Position numbers and translations under genes: made by a program. A DNA stretch of 53,384 bases. It comes from Anaerolineaceae bacterium. Lineage in GTDB: Bacteria; Chloroflexota; Anaerolineae; Anaerolineales; Anaerolineaceae. Positions 8,329 through 17,016 of the stretch are shown one piece after another. Under the pieces are notes generated by a model. That model saw only the letters and a program-made list of their open reading frames with translations. It was not told the origin of the DNA and did no database searches. The first letter of the stretch is position 1. Every line of letters begins with the position of its first letter. The stretch is taken from NCBI GenBank assembly GCA_020845515.1, contig JADLFQ010000048.1, forward strand, positions 1 to 53,384, written 5' to 3'.

Positions 8329-9780
8329 ATGATTAAGAATAAAGGCTGTTTCGCTTTATTCTTTCTGTTGGGCGGACTGACGCTCCTCGTGCTTACCGGC
8401 TGCAGCCACACCCCAACCCCTCTCCCCACCCCGACCGTCCCAGGCGCTTTTGAAATTGACCCGCTCTTGTACGAATATTATCACGACCTCGGCGGCCAGA
8501 AACTGTTTGGACCGCCGATCTCACCGCTGATCACCCGCAGCGACATGTTCTGCCAATACACCGCCAACGCCCTGCTGTGCCAAAACCCGCTGCAAACCGG
8601 ACACAACCGCTACTTCCTTTGGCCAATCGGCAGCGAACGATTGCAGCCGCAGATGGAGGCAGACAGCCAACCACCCGATACTTATGAAATCTTTCCTGAC
8701 TTCCTGCCCCTCTACCAGAGCATGGGCAGCGTTGCAGTATTGGGTATGCCTTTGAGTAACCCGGTTTACAACCACGAGGCGCAGCGTATCGAGCAAATTT
8801 TTGAACGTGTGGGGTTTTACCAGCGTTTCACCGATCCCCCCGGCTCTGCCCATCTGCTCCCCTATGGAAAATATGACTGCGGAGAAGCATGCAGCGCCTA
8901 CCGTACCGATTTGCAGTTCGGCGGAATCACTCCCTACGCCAGCAGTCAGATCGGCTCCCCCTTTTCCATCGCCCTCCAACAGGCAGGGGGTGAGGCAGTG
9001 TTTGGCCGCCCCCTGACGGAACCTTATCAAGCACCCAACGGCGACCTTGAGCAGGTGTATGAGGGCATTGTCATTTTCTCATCACCCGACAGCCCCACCC
9101 AGAGCCATCTGCGTCCAATTCCGCGCCTGCTGAATATGCATGCGCTGCCGCCTGCACCGCATGACCCCGGCAAAGGAAATGTGGTTTTCTTTGAAACCGG
9201 CGATGGCCTGGGCTATCATGTCCCCGCCGTGTTCGATCATTTCATTGCCTCACACGGCGGCTATGAGCTTTCCGGTCCTCCCATCGCAGACACCATTCGC
9301 TATAACGAGGAAAATGTCATCCGCCAATGTTATGAGAACTATTGTCTGGACTACTTCCCGCAGGCAGCCGGCGGGGACAAAGTCCGCCTGGCGCCCCTGG
9401 GGTCGCGCTATCTTGGCACTGTAGACCCTGCTGTAATCTCGAGAAGCGCCGCGCCGCAGCGAGAGGTGGACCTGATTCTCAGCGAAGCGCAGCCTCAACT
9501 GCCGCCGAACCAGACACAGCGAATTTATCTCTTCGTTTTTGAGAAAGAGGGGCAAAAGGGGATCGCCGGAGTCGAAGCCACACTGGTGTTGCATATCGGC
9601 GGAACGCCCGTAACCTATACCACACCCCCAACGGATGAAAGCGGTTGGGCGAATATCACCATCCCTCCAATATCCGGGTTGCCCAACAGCACGATCATCC
9701 CCTACGAAGCCTGTCTCAACCTGGCTTCGCTTCAGCCGGTTTGCAAGAAAGAATCTTACCTGATCTGGAAGCTTCCATAG
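8329..9780 (+). CDS. Lipoprotein with four LGFP-like repeats
   Basis: The 483-residue protein has a lipoprotein signal ending VLTGC (Cys about residue 25) and a Thr/Pro linker (HTPTPLPTPTVPG). Its body carries four copies of an LGFP-like repeat spaced along residues ~50-330: GQKLFGPPIS, GSVAVLGMPLS, GGEAVFGRPLT and GGYELSGPPIA. LGFP repeats occur in surface proteins of Gram-positive and Chloroflexota bacteria and are thought to bind cell-wall components. The last ~110 residues (after VDLILSEAQPQLPPNQ) look like an Ig-like beta domain. The start is the ATG at 8329, with AGGAG about 18 bp upstream, rather far. It converges on the LysM lipoprotein gene with only 4 bp between stops. Exact role unknown. 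Confidence 0.75.
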   Translation: MIKNKGCFALFFLLGGLTLLVLTGCSHTPTPLPTPTVPGAFEIDPLLYEYYHDLGGQKLFGPPISPLITRSDMFCQYTANALLCQNPLQTGHNRYFLWPIGSERLQPQMEADSQPPDTYEIFPDFLPLYQSMGSVAVLGMPLSNPVYNHEAQRIEQIFERVGFYQRFTDPPGSAHLLPYGKYDCGEACSAYRTDLQFGGITPYASSQIGSPFSIALQQAGGEAVFGRPLTEPYQAPNGDLEQVYEGIVIFSSPDSPTQSHLRPIPRLLNMHALPPAPHDPGKGNVVFFETGDGLGYHVPAVFDHFIASHGGYELSGPPIADTIRYNEENVIRQCYENYCLDYFPQAAGGDKVRLAPLGSRYLGTVDPAVISRSAAPQREVDLILSEAQPQLPPNQTQRIYLFVFEKEGQKGIAGVEATLVLHIGGTPVTYTTPPTDESGWANITIPPISGLPNSTIIPYEACLNLASLQPVCKKESYLIWKLP

Positions 9781-9784
9781 TCCG

Positions 9785-10741
9785 TCATGGGCGGGCTTCC
9801 GCCCAGACCAACACCTGCTCAATCGGACTGCCGGCGGCGCTATATACCCATGCTTTAAAGGGAAGTGGGTTCTCCGGGGAAAGATGACCGCTGCCCTCCC
9901 AGCGTCGGACGCCAACGATCTGTCCGCCGCCATCCAAGGCTGCCAGTACCACCCAAACCTGGCTGGCATCCGCCTCCTCTCCAGGCAGAATAATTTGCCC
10001 GCTGGCCGCAGCCGCCAACCCGCCGGGCTGGATTGCGGCTTCAAACCCGCTCACCTCCACCGGCAGGTAACGTTGGTCTTCAATTGGGCGCGGCAGCGCT
10101 GTCAGCAGTGAAGCGCCAGCCTGAAAAGAATCAGGCAGCGGCGCGGCAAAATAGGCCGCCAGCGGCAACTGCCCGCCACCCTGGATTACGTTCAGCGGGG
10201 AAGTGACCGTCTGGCTGAGCTGTACATCCCCGCCAATCACCCGGATTTCCACTGTAACGTTCTCAACCGCGCCCTCCTGCGGATTGCTGACCATCAAAAA
10301 GCACCATGCCCCGCCGCCGCCCCCTCGAAAACAGTGCACAGGTGCCAGGTTCACCGTTACAGGCGTTGGGTGCGGCAAATTTTCTGTATCCACTTTCCCG
10401 GATGCCGCCGGGATGACCAATACCGTCCCAACCGATAACAAATTAGGGTTCACGTCCGGGTTCGCTTCCATCAATGCTGCAAGAAGTACCCCGTATTGAA
10501 AAGCAATCCCCCCCAGATCTTCGCCCTTTTTTACAACATGAGTGCGCGGCGTGCTGGTCTGCGCAGGCAGCGCGGTGGGAGTACTCTGTTCAGCAAGGGG
10601 GGGAGTGCCGGTAGATGCAGCCGGGAGGTACGGCGTTAATGCCGCCACAGTCTTGACCGCCGGAGTATCGGAAACCACCACCTCAGGCGCACAGGCAGCG
10701 GACAGGAATAAGAGCAGAAAAAAACAGAAAAGCCGTTTCAT
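9785..10741 (-). CDS. LysM-domain lipoprotein
   Basis: Starting at the ATG at 10741 gives a 318-residue protein with a short lipoprotein signal ending LSAAC (Cys about residue 17). A longer in-frame start at 10810 would place 23 non-signal residues before it and is unlikely. After a Thr/Pro-rich linker comes one LysM domain (THVVKKGEDLGGIAFQYGV ... PNLLSVGTVLVIP, residues ~85-135), which binds peptidoglycan or chitin-like glycans. The C-terminal ~180 residues form an uncharacterised beta-rich region (VENVTVEIRVIGGDVQLSQT). The protein should sit outside the membrane, attached by lipid and contacting the wall through LysM. The stop lies 55 bp upstream of the threonine-synthase stop region, but the gene has its own start region. 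Confidence 0.78.
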   Translation of the reverse strand: MKRLFCFFLLLFLSAACAPEVVVSDTPAVKTVAALTPYLPAASTGTPPLAEQSTPTALPAQTSTPRTHVVKKGEDLGGIAFQYGVLLAALMEANPDVNPNLLSVGTVLVIPAASGKVDTENLPHPTPVTVNLAPVHCFRGGGGGAWCFLMVSNPQEGAVENVTVEIRVIGGDVQLSQTVTSPLNVIQGGGQLPLAAYFAAPLPDSFQAGASLLTALPRPIEDQRYLPVEVSGFEAAIQPGGLAAAASGQIILPGEEADASQVWVVLAALDGGGQIVGVRRWEGSGHLSPENPLPFKAWVYSAAGSPIEQVLVWAEARP

Positions 10742-10796
10742 CGCCGGGAGCGCATTATAACACGCGAAAAACCCCCGGCATAAAGCACCATCCCGC

Positions 10797-12410
10797 TCAG
10801 GCGAGCGCATCTCTTATTGTTTCAATATACTTCAAGCCACTGCCGGTATTCAGCAGCAGGATACGCTCGTCTTTTTGCACCAGGGAGCGCTTTTGTAATT
10901 CCAGCAGCCCTGCCAATGTCGCCGCGCCTTCCGGAGCGGCAAAAACACCTTCTTCTTTGGCAAGCCGATTCTGCGCCTGAAATATGGCTTCATCGCTGAC
11001 CGCCACAGCCGTCCCGCCGCTTTGGGCGATCGTATCCAAAATCAGGCGGTCCGCAAAACTTTTGGGAACCCGCAGCCCGGAAGCCTCTGTCTTTGCGCCT
11101 TCCCAGAACTCGCAGAAGGGTTCCCCATTCTCCACCGCCTGCACCACAGGAGCACAACCCGCCGCCTGTACGGCGATCATACGCGGACGCGCCGATGTTT
11201 CCAACCAGTCCAAGGCGGCCAATTCCTCAATCGCCTTCCAAATACCCACCAATCCGGTGCCCCCGCCGGTGGGGTAAAGGATCACATCCGGCAATTGCCA
11301 GTCAAAGGCTTCAGCAATCTCGTAGCCCATCACCTTCTTGCCCTCAAGCCGGTAGGGCTCCTTAAATGTAGAGAAATCGAACCAGCCTGTTTCAGACCGG
11401 CTTTTCTCGCCCGCCTGCTTTGCAGCATCACTGATCAACCCCTCCACCAGCACAACCTGCGCGCCGGTTATCCGGCTTTCGATGAGGTTCGCCGCAGGTG
11501 TATCTTGCGGCATAAAAATACAGGCTTGCATGCCTGCCCTGCTGGCATAAGCCGCCAGCGCGCCGCCCGCATTGCCCGCAGTAGGGATAATCGCCTTGTG
11601 CACCCCTAATTCTTTGGCTTTTGAAACCGCCGCCGACAGCCCCCGCGCCTTGAAACTGCCTGTCGGGGACAGGCTTTCATCTTTAAGGTAGAGCCGGTCA
11701 AAGCCAAGCGCCGAACCCAGGCGCGCCAGCGGCAGAGTCGGAGTGTCACCCTCCCCCAGACTGACCACATGCCGCGGGGAACGGACGGGGAGAAGCTCGT
11801 GCCAGCGCCACATCGAACCCCGCCGCCGGCTGATTGTATCCCGGTCGAGTTTATGCTGCAATTCGTTTAAAGAATAAGCCGCCACCAGCGGCGCGTTGCA
11901 CCGGGCGCAGTATGTTTGTACCTCGTCCGGGGAGTAGGCATCCCCGCAGCGGGAACATTGTAAACCGGCAAGGTACGAATATCCATCGTCCCCACCATCC
12001 ACAGCCGCGGGGTTTTGCAGCTTGCCGCCCCACCGGTCACGAGCCAGCAGCTCTCCTATCCGCGCCCACAACTCGTGAATATTCAGCGGTTTGGAAAGAT
12101 ACGCATCACAGCCGGCTTGCAGCGCCTTTTGAGCGTCGCCTCGCAGCACATTGGCTGTAATCGCCAGAATCGGGACACGGCGCAAGTGCGGCTCTTCGCT
12201 CTTCCTGAGGCGGCGGGCAATTTCGTATCCGTCAACGTCCGGCAAATTAATATCCAGCAAAATCAAATCCGGTTTCAATTCGTGCGCAATCCTCAACCCC
12301 TCCAAGCCATTGGCGGCACCCAGCCAGCCATACCCGATCGCCTCGATCGCGCGGCGCACCAAAACCATATTATCAAAATTGTCTTCTATGTAAAGAACTG
12401 TTTGACGCAT
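10797..12410 (-). CDS. CheY-like receiver domain fused to threonine synthase
   Basis: A single 537-residue frame begins at the ATG at 12410, preceded by AGGAGATATA. Residues 1-125 are a complete receiver domain: acidic pair E9/D10, phosphoacceptor D53 in LLDINLPDVDG, T85 and K107 (LSKP). After a ~20-residue linker comes a full PLP-dependent threonine synthase: zinc ribbon Cys152, 155, 168 and 171, and the PLP lysine K254 in TGSFKARG, then the glycine-rich phosphate loop PTGGGTGLVG. Threonine synthase converts O-phosphohomoserine to threonine. All catalytic and phosphorylation residues are intact, so neither half looks decayed. The ParA gene ends 25 bp upstream on the same strand. A missed stop or assembly indel between two genes (receiver and thrC) is the main alternative; an in-frame 20-residue linker makes a true fusion plausible. 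Confidence 0.85.
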   Translation of the reverse strand: MRQTVLYIEDNFDNMVLVRRAIEAIGYGWLGAANGLEGLRIAHELKPDLILLDINLPDVDGYEIARRLRKSEEPHLRRVPILAITANVLRGDAQKALQAGCDAYLSKPLNIHELWARIGELLARDRWGGKLQNPAAVDGGDDGYSYLAGLQCSRCGDAYSPDEVQTYCARCNAPLVAAYSLNELQHKLDRDTISRRRGSMWRWHELLPVRSPRHVVSLGEGDTPTLPLARLGSALGFDRLYLKDESLSPTGSFKARGLSAAVSKAKELGVHKAIIPTAGNAGGALAAYASRAGMQACIFMPQDTPAANLIESRITGAQVVLVEGLISDAAKQAGEKSRSETGWFDFSTFKEPYRLEGKKVMGYEIAEAFDWQLPDVILYPTGGGTGLVGIWKAIEELAALDWLETSARPRMIAVQAAGCAPVVQAVENGEPFCEFWEGAKTEASGLRVPKSFADRLILDTIAQSGGTAVAVSDEAIFQAQNRLAKEEGVFAAPEGAATLAGLLELQKRSLVQKDERILLLNTGSGLKYIETIRDALA

Positions 12411-12435
12411 TATATCTCCTGGGATGTCCCCGGCT

Positions 12436-13260
12436 TTAACCGCCTGCAGAAGCCGGTTCCATACGCTTTTTTTGAATGTAGAACTGCAATTCCCTTGAGA
12501 GGGAGCGGTAATGTTCCGCAGCCCGGCATTTGGGAGCAAAGACGGTCAGTGGGACGCCCGCCATCTGGCTTTCTCGCACGCGTGTATCAAATCCAATCGT
12601 TGCCTTAAGCAGCGCATTGCTGTATTGTTCCCGCAAAAGCTGAAGCACACGGGCATGAAATTTTCCGCGGCGGTCAAACATCGTCACCAGCAGCCGGTAG
12701 CGCAATTTGGGGTTATTCTTGGCGCGGATCATACGGATCATGCGGAACATGCTTTCCAATGCCTGCAGCGCGTAATACTCACATTGGGTGGGAATAATCA
12801 CCAGATCAGTCGCCGAAAGCGCCAAAACCGTCAGTGCATCCAGCATGGGCGGGCAGTCTATCAGGATCACTTCGTACATGCTCATGCGAGGCTGAGCGAT
12901 CAAACGATCCAGCAGCATTTCGTACGTGGGGCGCGCGTGGAGTTGGTGCGACAGGGAAAGCATCCCCGGGCCGGAGGGAAGGATATCGAGGTTTTCAAAG
13001 GTGGTTGACCTGATGGCGCTTCCCAGAGGCGCCTCTGCCAGCAAGACCTCGGCGAGCGTCTCATTGACAAATTTGGAAGACAGACCCACACCATTTGTCA
13101 GGTTCAGGGATGGATCCAGGTCAATCAGCAGCGTGTGGACGTGCTGCTCAGCCAGGCAGGCGCCCACCGTCAGCGCAGTGGTGGTTTTTCCAACCCCTCC
13201 TTTCTGGTGTGCAACCGCAATCGTATAAGGAATTAAATGCGCGGGTTCGTTTGCTCTCAT
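12436..13260 (-). CDS. ParA/Soj-like ATPase
   Basis: This is a 274-residue deviant-Walker ATPase of the ParA/MinD class with the signature QKGGVGKTTTA near residue 18, LIDLDPSLNLT (switch region) and LIDCPPML (Walker B). ParA proteins position DNA or protein cargo through ATP-driven binding to nucleoid or membrane. No ParB gene and no parS-like repeats are visible nearby, so cargo positioning other than chromosome partition is possible. The gene lies 25 bp upstream of the receiver-threonine synthase frame and is probably co-transcribed. A TATACT box 7 bp before the ATG suggests a leaderless transcript. Family is secure; the partner is unknown. Confidence 0.85.
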   Translation of the reverse strand: MRANEPAHLIPYTIAVAHQKGGVGKTTTALTVGACLAEQHVHTLLIDLDPSLNLTNGVGLSSKFVNETLAEVLLAEAPLGSAIRSTTFENLDILPSGPGMLSLSHQLHARPTYEMLLDRLIAQPRMSMYEVILIDCPPMLDALTVLALSATDLVIIPTQCEYYALQALESMFRMIRMIRAKNNPKLRYRLLVTMFDRRGKFHARVLQLLREQYSNALLKATIGFDTRVRESQMAGVPLTVFAPKCRAAEHYRSLSRELQFYIQKKRMEPASAGG

Positions 13261-13267
13261 CTTTACA

Positions 13268-13273
13268 AGTATA
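13268..13273 (-). promoter_or_regulatory. Possible -10 box of parA, leaderless start
   Basis: TATACT on the minus strand lies 7 bp before the ParA ATG, which would put transcription initiation at or next to the start codon. No strong -35 hexamer and no Shine-Dalgarno sequence are seen. Confidence 0.35.
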
Positions 13274-13389
13274 TACCAAAGCTGTTTTTCTTTATTGGGC
13301 TTACTTTAAGGTTTCCCGCTTTATCGTTGTACAAACCACTAACGTGAAGTAAAATCAGTTATCTTATCGTCATAAAGGGCACGCTTGTT

Positions 13390-14331
13390 TTGACTACTCT
13401 CTTTTTTGCAACAGACGTTCACGGATCTGATATTTGCTGGAATAAGTTTATCAACGCCGGAAAATTTTATAACGCAGATGTCATCATCCTTGGCGGCGAT
13501 ATGACTGGCAAAGCGATTGTTCCCATTGTACACAACGGCAACAACACCTATCGCACGACCCTTCTCCAGCAAGATTCGATCCTGCACGGCGAGGAAGAAG
13601 TGCAGGCCATGATAAAAAAAATCAAGAGCCGTGGGTATTACCCCTACAAAACCACGCCGGACGAAATTTCCGAACTGACAGCCGCACCCGAAAAAGTAAC
13701 CGCCCTCTTTAAAAGCGAAGTACTCAAAACAGCCCAGCGCTGGATGGAATATGCCGATGAAAAACTGAAAGATACTCATATTCGTTGTTTTGTCGCACCG
13801 GGCAATGACGATACGTTCGAACTGGATGGCTTAATTCAAGCATCCCGGCACATTATTCTGGCGGAGGGACGGGTGGTTGACCTGGACGATCACCATCAAA
13901 TGATCAGCTCCGGCTGGAGCAACCCGACCCCATGGCATACCTACCGCGAGGAGAACGAGGACGGTCTGCTGGTGCGTTATGAAACTATGGCCGGAAAATT
14001 AAAAAACCCACGAACTGCGGTCTTCAACTTCCATGTCCCGCCCTACGCTTCAACCCTCGACGACGCCCCCGAGCTCAGCGCCGATTTACGCCCCAAGTTT
14101 GCCGGCAATTCGCTTGTCCCTGTGGGCAGCAAATCCGGCCGGGCCGTCATACAGAAATATCAGCCCTTGTTGGGGCTGTTTGGGCATATTCACGAAAGCA
14201 AAGGCGCCGTGCGCATCGGAAAGACCCAGTGCATCAACCCCGGCAGCATGTATGAACAAGGCGTGCTGCTCGGCGCTCTTATTCAGTTGGAGAAGGGGCG
14301 GGTAAAGAATTATATTTTCACCAATGGTTAA
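13390..14331 (+). CDS. Calcineurin-like metallophosphoesterase
   Basis: The 313-residue protein carries the full set of metallophosphoesterase motifs: ATDVHGS (D-x-H) at the N-terminus, GGDMTGK, PGNDD, NFHVPP and the C-terminal FGHIHES. Together they bind two metal ions for phosphoester hydrolysis. No signal peptide or membrane helix is seen, so it should be cytoplasmic. The substrate cannot be told from sequence. The start used is a TTG at 13390, because DVHG must lie close to the N-terminus and no ATG is available upstream in frame; AAAGGG precedes it. It stands alone between the divergent ParA gene and the following permease. Confidence 0.83.
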   Translation: MTTLFFATDVHGSDICWNKFINAGKFYNADVIILGGDMTGKAIVPIVHNGNNTYRTTLLQQDSILHGEEEVQAMIKKIKSRGYYPYKTTPDEISELTAAPEKVTALFKSEVLKTAQRWMEYADEKLKDTHIRCFVAPGNDDTFELDGLIQASRHIILAEGRVVDLDDHHQMISSGWSNPTPWHTYREENEDGLLVRYETMAGKLKNPRTAVFNFHVPPYASTLDDAPELSADLRPKFAGNSLVPVGSKSGRAVIQKYQPLLGLFGHIHESKGAVRIGKTQCINPGSMYEQGVLLGALIQLEKGRVKNYIFTNG

Positions 14332-14441
14332 GCCTTAAACCTCCACCCTTTTCCCTCAAGCAAAGTTTCGCCTTTCAGATTGCATCTTGGTCTGAAAATC
14401 ACTAGTACCAAAGCGATCTATTCATTTTTCAACAATTTGAG

Positions 14442-14447
14442 TATAAT
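14442..14447 (+). promoter_or_regulatory. Probable -10 box (TATAAT) of the APC permease gene
   Basis: A perfect TATAAT lies 78 bp before the permease ATG. The -35 region at 17-bp spacing (TATTCA-like) is poor. The C11 tract at 14481-14491 would fall in the 5' untranslated region. Confidence 0.4.
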
Positions 14448-14480
14448 TTGTAAAGATTTCATTCCAACCTTTAAATCGTT

Positions 14481-14491
14481 CCCCCCCCCCC
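14481..14491 (+). repeat. Homopolymer tract of 11 C
   Basis: Eleven consecutive C residues lie 34 bp before the APC permease ATG and about 34 bp after its likely -10 box. Such tracts vary in length by slippage and can change transcription or translation; sequencing error in tract length is also likely. Confidence 0.7.
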
Positions 14492-14525
14492 ATTTTGCAT
14501 TCAAAAGAAAAGGACAGAGGCAGCC

Positions 14526-16184
14526 ATGGCACACACGTTTAATCAAAAAAAAGCTCCAGAAGCAAACTTGTTCTTGAGAAAGGCAACCGGTCTGGTTCGC
14601 TCCTGGTCGGTTCTTGATGCTTTTATTTACGCGATCTTTTCCATTAATCTAATCACACTTGGGTTGTACATCTTCAGCCAGATGTATTTCTTGCAGGGCG
14701 GTTTACTGCCGACCCTTATTGGCAGCGCGTTGTTTATCATATTTGAGGTAGTGGTGTATGCCAGCCTGGTCGCCGTGATGCCCCGTTCCGGCGGCGATTA
14801 CGTGTGGCAAAGCCGTATCCTCGGCGGCGGGATCGGTTTCGTCCTGGCAGTTACCGGGTGGTGGTTTATTCTGTGGCTGTGGGTGCCGCTCTACAGCGAC
14901 ATGCTCCGCCATATCTTCTTAACACCTCTGCTGGGCATCCTCGGCGCCAAAAGCGCCGCCCTGTGGTTCGGGCAAACCTCGCTCGGCTTGTTTATTTCCT
15001 GTGTGCTTGTCTGCCTGGTTGCCGCGCTCTATATTGCACTGGGCATGAAATGGTACGCCCGCGTCCAGCGGATTTGTTTCTTCGTAGGTTTGGCCGGTCT
15101 TTTAATTGTCTTCGGTTTTCTACTGTTTGGGAGTTCGCAGGCTTTCCAGACCGGGTTGGGACGTGAAGCGCCGGCGCTATTCGGTGCATCGTCTGATGTG
15201 TACGGCGCCACCCTGGCCGCCGGTGAAGCCGCCGGGGCTGTCGCCCCGCTGACCGGGGGAGGCATTGGCGCGATCTTCCTGGCAATGCCATTTATCGTCT
15301 TCTTTAACCTGTGGCCAAACTGGGGCACGACACTGTACGGCGAGGTGCGTGGCGCGAGCGATTTTAAACGCAACTTTTTTGGCATGGCCGGCGCTTTGGT
15401 GATTACAACCGTCTTGGGAATAATCTTTTTCCTGCTCATTAATAAAACTCTCACCTGGGATTTCTACATGAAAGCCAACGGCGCCTGGTGGAATTACGCC
15501 TGGGGCTATACCAGCGAGACCCCTCCGTTGCCGGTCTGGCCCTACCCGGCTCTGCTGGCTGTATTTATGACCTCAAGCCGTGTCGTTCAATTTATTGTCG
15601 TCTTGATGATGAGCCTGTGGTGGTTCGGCTGGTCAGGAACGGTATTTCTCAGCTCCACCCGTGTCATCTTCGCGGCCGCTTTTGACCGTTTGCTGCCGGA
15701 AAAAGTGGCAGACGTAGACCCCAAGACGCGCACCCCCATCTGGGCGCTGCTGTTAATGGTAATCCCCTCCCTCATCGTCTCTGCGCTGTTCGCCTGGGAT
15801 CTTTTCAGCTTCCGGTCGCTGACGCTCGATTCGACCCTCGTCATTGCCGTCACTTACCTGGGCACCACCATCGCCGCCATCCTGCTGCCTTATCGCAAGC
15901 CCGACCTTTACAATGCCTCCCCCATTGCCAAGTATAAAGTCCTCGGCATTCCGTTAATCACAGCCGCCGGGATTGTGTTTGGCGGTTTCCTGGTCTTTTT
16001 GCTATATGAATGGCTCATTGATCCAAATCAGCTCTATGGCATTGGCTTGTCCAACAGCAGCTCAATTATTTTTATCCTGGTTCTTTATGTGCTCGCTTTC
16101 GGAATCTATACAGGATTTAAACGCTATCGTAAAAGCACAGGGATTGATATTGATCGCGTCCATCAGGAAATTCCGGTAGAGTAA
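14526..16184 (+). CDS. APC-family amino acid permease
   Basis: The 552-residue integral membrane protein has about 12 hydrophobic helices. The first, after the charged start, carries a typical APC beginning (VRSWSVLDAFIYAIFSINLI), and helix 3 includes MPRSGGDYVW, the conserved P.SGG.Y motif of amino-acid/polyamine/organocation transporters. A loop of about 50 residues (SSDVYGATLAAGEAAGAVAP) between central helices is longer than usual. It is probably an importer of an amino acid or related compound; the substrate is unknown. The ATG at 14526 is preceded by AGAGGCAGCC. The stop is directly followed by the ATG of the nucleotidyltransferase-like gene (no gap), so the two are translationally coupled. 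Confidence 0.8.
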   Translation: MAHTFNQKKAPEANLFLRKATGLVRSWSVLDAFIYAIFSINLITLGLYIFSQMYFLQGGLLPTLIGSALFIIFEVVVYASLVAVMPRSGGDYVWQSRILGGGIGFVLAVTGWWFILWLWVPLYSDMLRHIFLTPLLGILGAKSAALWFGQTSLGLFISCVLVCLVAALYIALGMKWYARVQRICFFVGLAGLLIVFGFLLFGSSQAFQTGLGREAPALFGASSDVYGATLAAGEAAGAVAPLTGGGIGAIFLAMPFIVFFNLWPNWGTTLYGEVRGASDFKRNFFGMAGALVITTVLGIIFFLLINKTLTWDFYMKANGAWWNYAWGYTSETPPLPVWPYPALLAVFMTSSRVVQFIVVLMMSLWWFGWSGTVFLSSTRVIFAAAFDRLLPEKVADVDPKTRTPIWALLLMVIPSLIVSALFAWDLFSFRSLTLDSTLVIAVTYLGTTIAAILLPYRKPDLYNASPIAKYKVLGIPLITAAGIVFGGFLVFLLYEWLIDPNQLYGIGLSNSSSIIFILVLYVLAFGIYTGFKRYRKSTGIDIDRVHQEIPVE

Positions 16185-16940
16185 ATGCTCCCGCACGCGG
16201 ATATTGAGAAGGAGATGCGCCGCCTAATTCAGGCGGCGCAAGATCAAAATTTCCGTCTGCGCGCGCTGGGCGGGCTGGCTGTGCGCATCAGGTGCTCCTC
16301 AGCCGCTCTGTTCAACCGGGAGCGTTCCTGCGCGGATATTGACTTGATCACCGACCGCAAAGGCGGCGCCCTGCTTGAAAGCTTTTTCTCCGCCCAGGGC
16401 TACACCCCCAATAAAAATTTCAACACCCTCAACGGAGGCAGCCGTCAGCTTTTTTATGACGAGAACAACAACCGGCAGGTTGATATTTTTATTGGCGAAT
16501 TTGAAATGTGTCACCGCCTGCCGCTGTCTGACCGCCTGCATCTCGAACCGGTCACCGCTCCCCTGGCGGAGTTGTTTCTCTCAAAAGCGCAAATCGTCGA
16601 GCTAAACCTGAAGGATGCCATTGATCTGACATTGCTTCTGTACGATCACCCCATTGGAGATAAGGACGGCGAGACCATTAACGGCGCCTATATCGCCTCG
16701 CTGTGCGCAAAAGATTGGGGTTTATTCACCACCGTGGAAATAACCTTAACTCATTTGGAAGAGCTGCTTCAGGAGAACAAAATCGCGCTCACGCCCGAAC
16801 AGAAAATAATTGTTAATGAGCGCATCCGTGCGCTCCGCTCACTGAATAACGCCGTACCCAAAAGCCTGTCCTGGAAAGCCCGTGCACAAATCGGCAAACG
16901 GGTGCGCTGGTATCAGGAAGTGGAAGAAGTAAAACGATAA
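16185..16940 (+). CDS. Nucleotidyltransferase-fold protein
   Basis: The 251-residue protein resembles the minimal nucleotidyltransferase fold: LRALGGLAVRI (the GG motif on the first helix) followed by SCADIDLITD (the D-x-D metal-binding pattern) and a third acidic residue in RQVDIFIGE. Related families include AbiEii-like toxin nucleotidyltransferases and proteins of unknown substrate; no AbiEi-type antitoxin is adjacent. No signal or membrane helix is seen. Its ATG immediately follows the stop of the APC permease, an arrangement implying coupled translation, and a strong bidirectional terminator follows. Function is not known; toxin activity is only one possibility. Confidence 0.6.
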   Translation: MLPHADIEKEMRRLIQAAQDQNFRLRALGGLAVRIRCSSAALFNRERSCADIDLITDRKGGALLESFFSAQGYTPNKNFNTLNGGSRQLFYDENNNRQVDIFIGEFEMCHRLPLSDRLHLEPVTAPLAELFLSKAQIVELNLKDAIDLTLLLYDHPIGDKDGETINGAYIASLCAKDWGLFTTVEITLTHLEELLQENKIALTPEQKIIVNERIRALRSLNNAVPKSLSWKARAQIGKRVRWYQEVEEVKR

Positions 16941-16946
16941 TTTTAC

Positions 16947-16981
16947 AAAAACGCCGGGAAGATCAAGTCTTCGGCGTTTTT
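16947..16981. terminator. Bidirectional intrinsic terminator
   Basis: AAAAACGCC at 16947-16955 pairs with GGCGTTTTT at 16973-16981, and the stem continues inward through GAAGA/TCTTC around a TCAAG loop. A-tract and T-tract flanks allow termination in both directions, between the convergent nucleotidyltransferase and 4-TM genes. Confidence 0.85.
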
Positions 16982-17016
16982 AAAATCCTGCTGAAAGCGG
17001 CCATCGCGCTCCCAGG

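Noticed and set aside
12411..12539. 43-residue N-terminal extension of the receiver-threonine synthase frame
   Set aside because: Overlaps the end of parA and precedes a strong AGGAG directly before the ATG at 12410, where the receiver fold begins.
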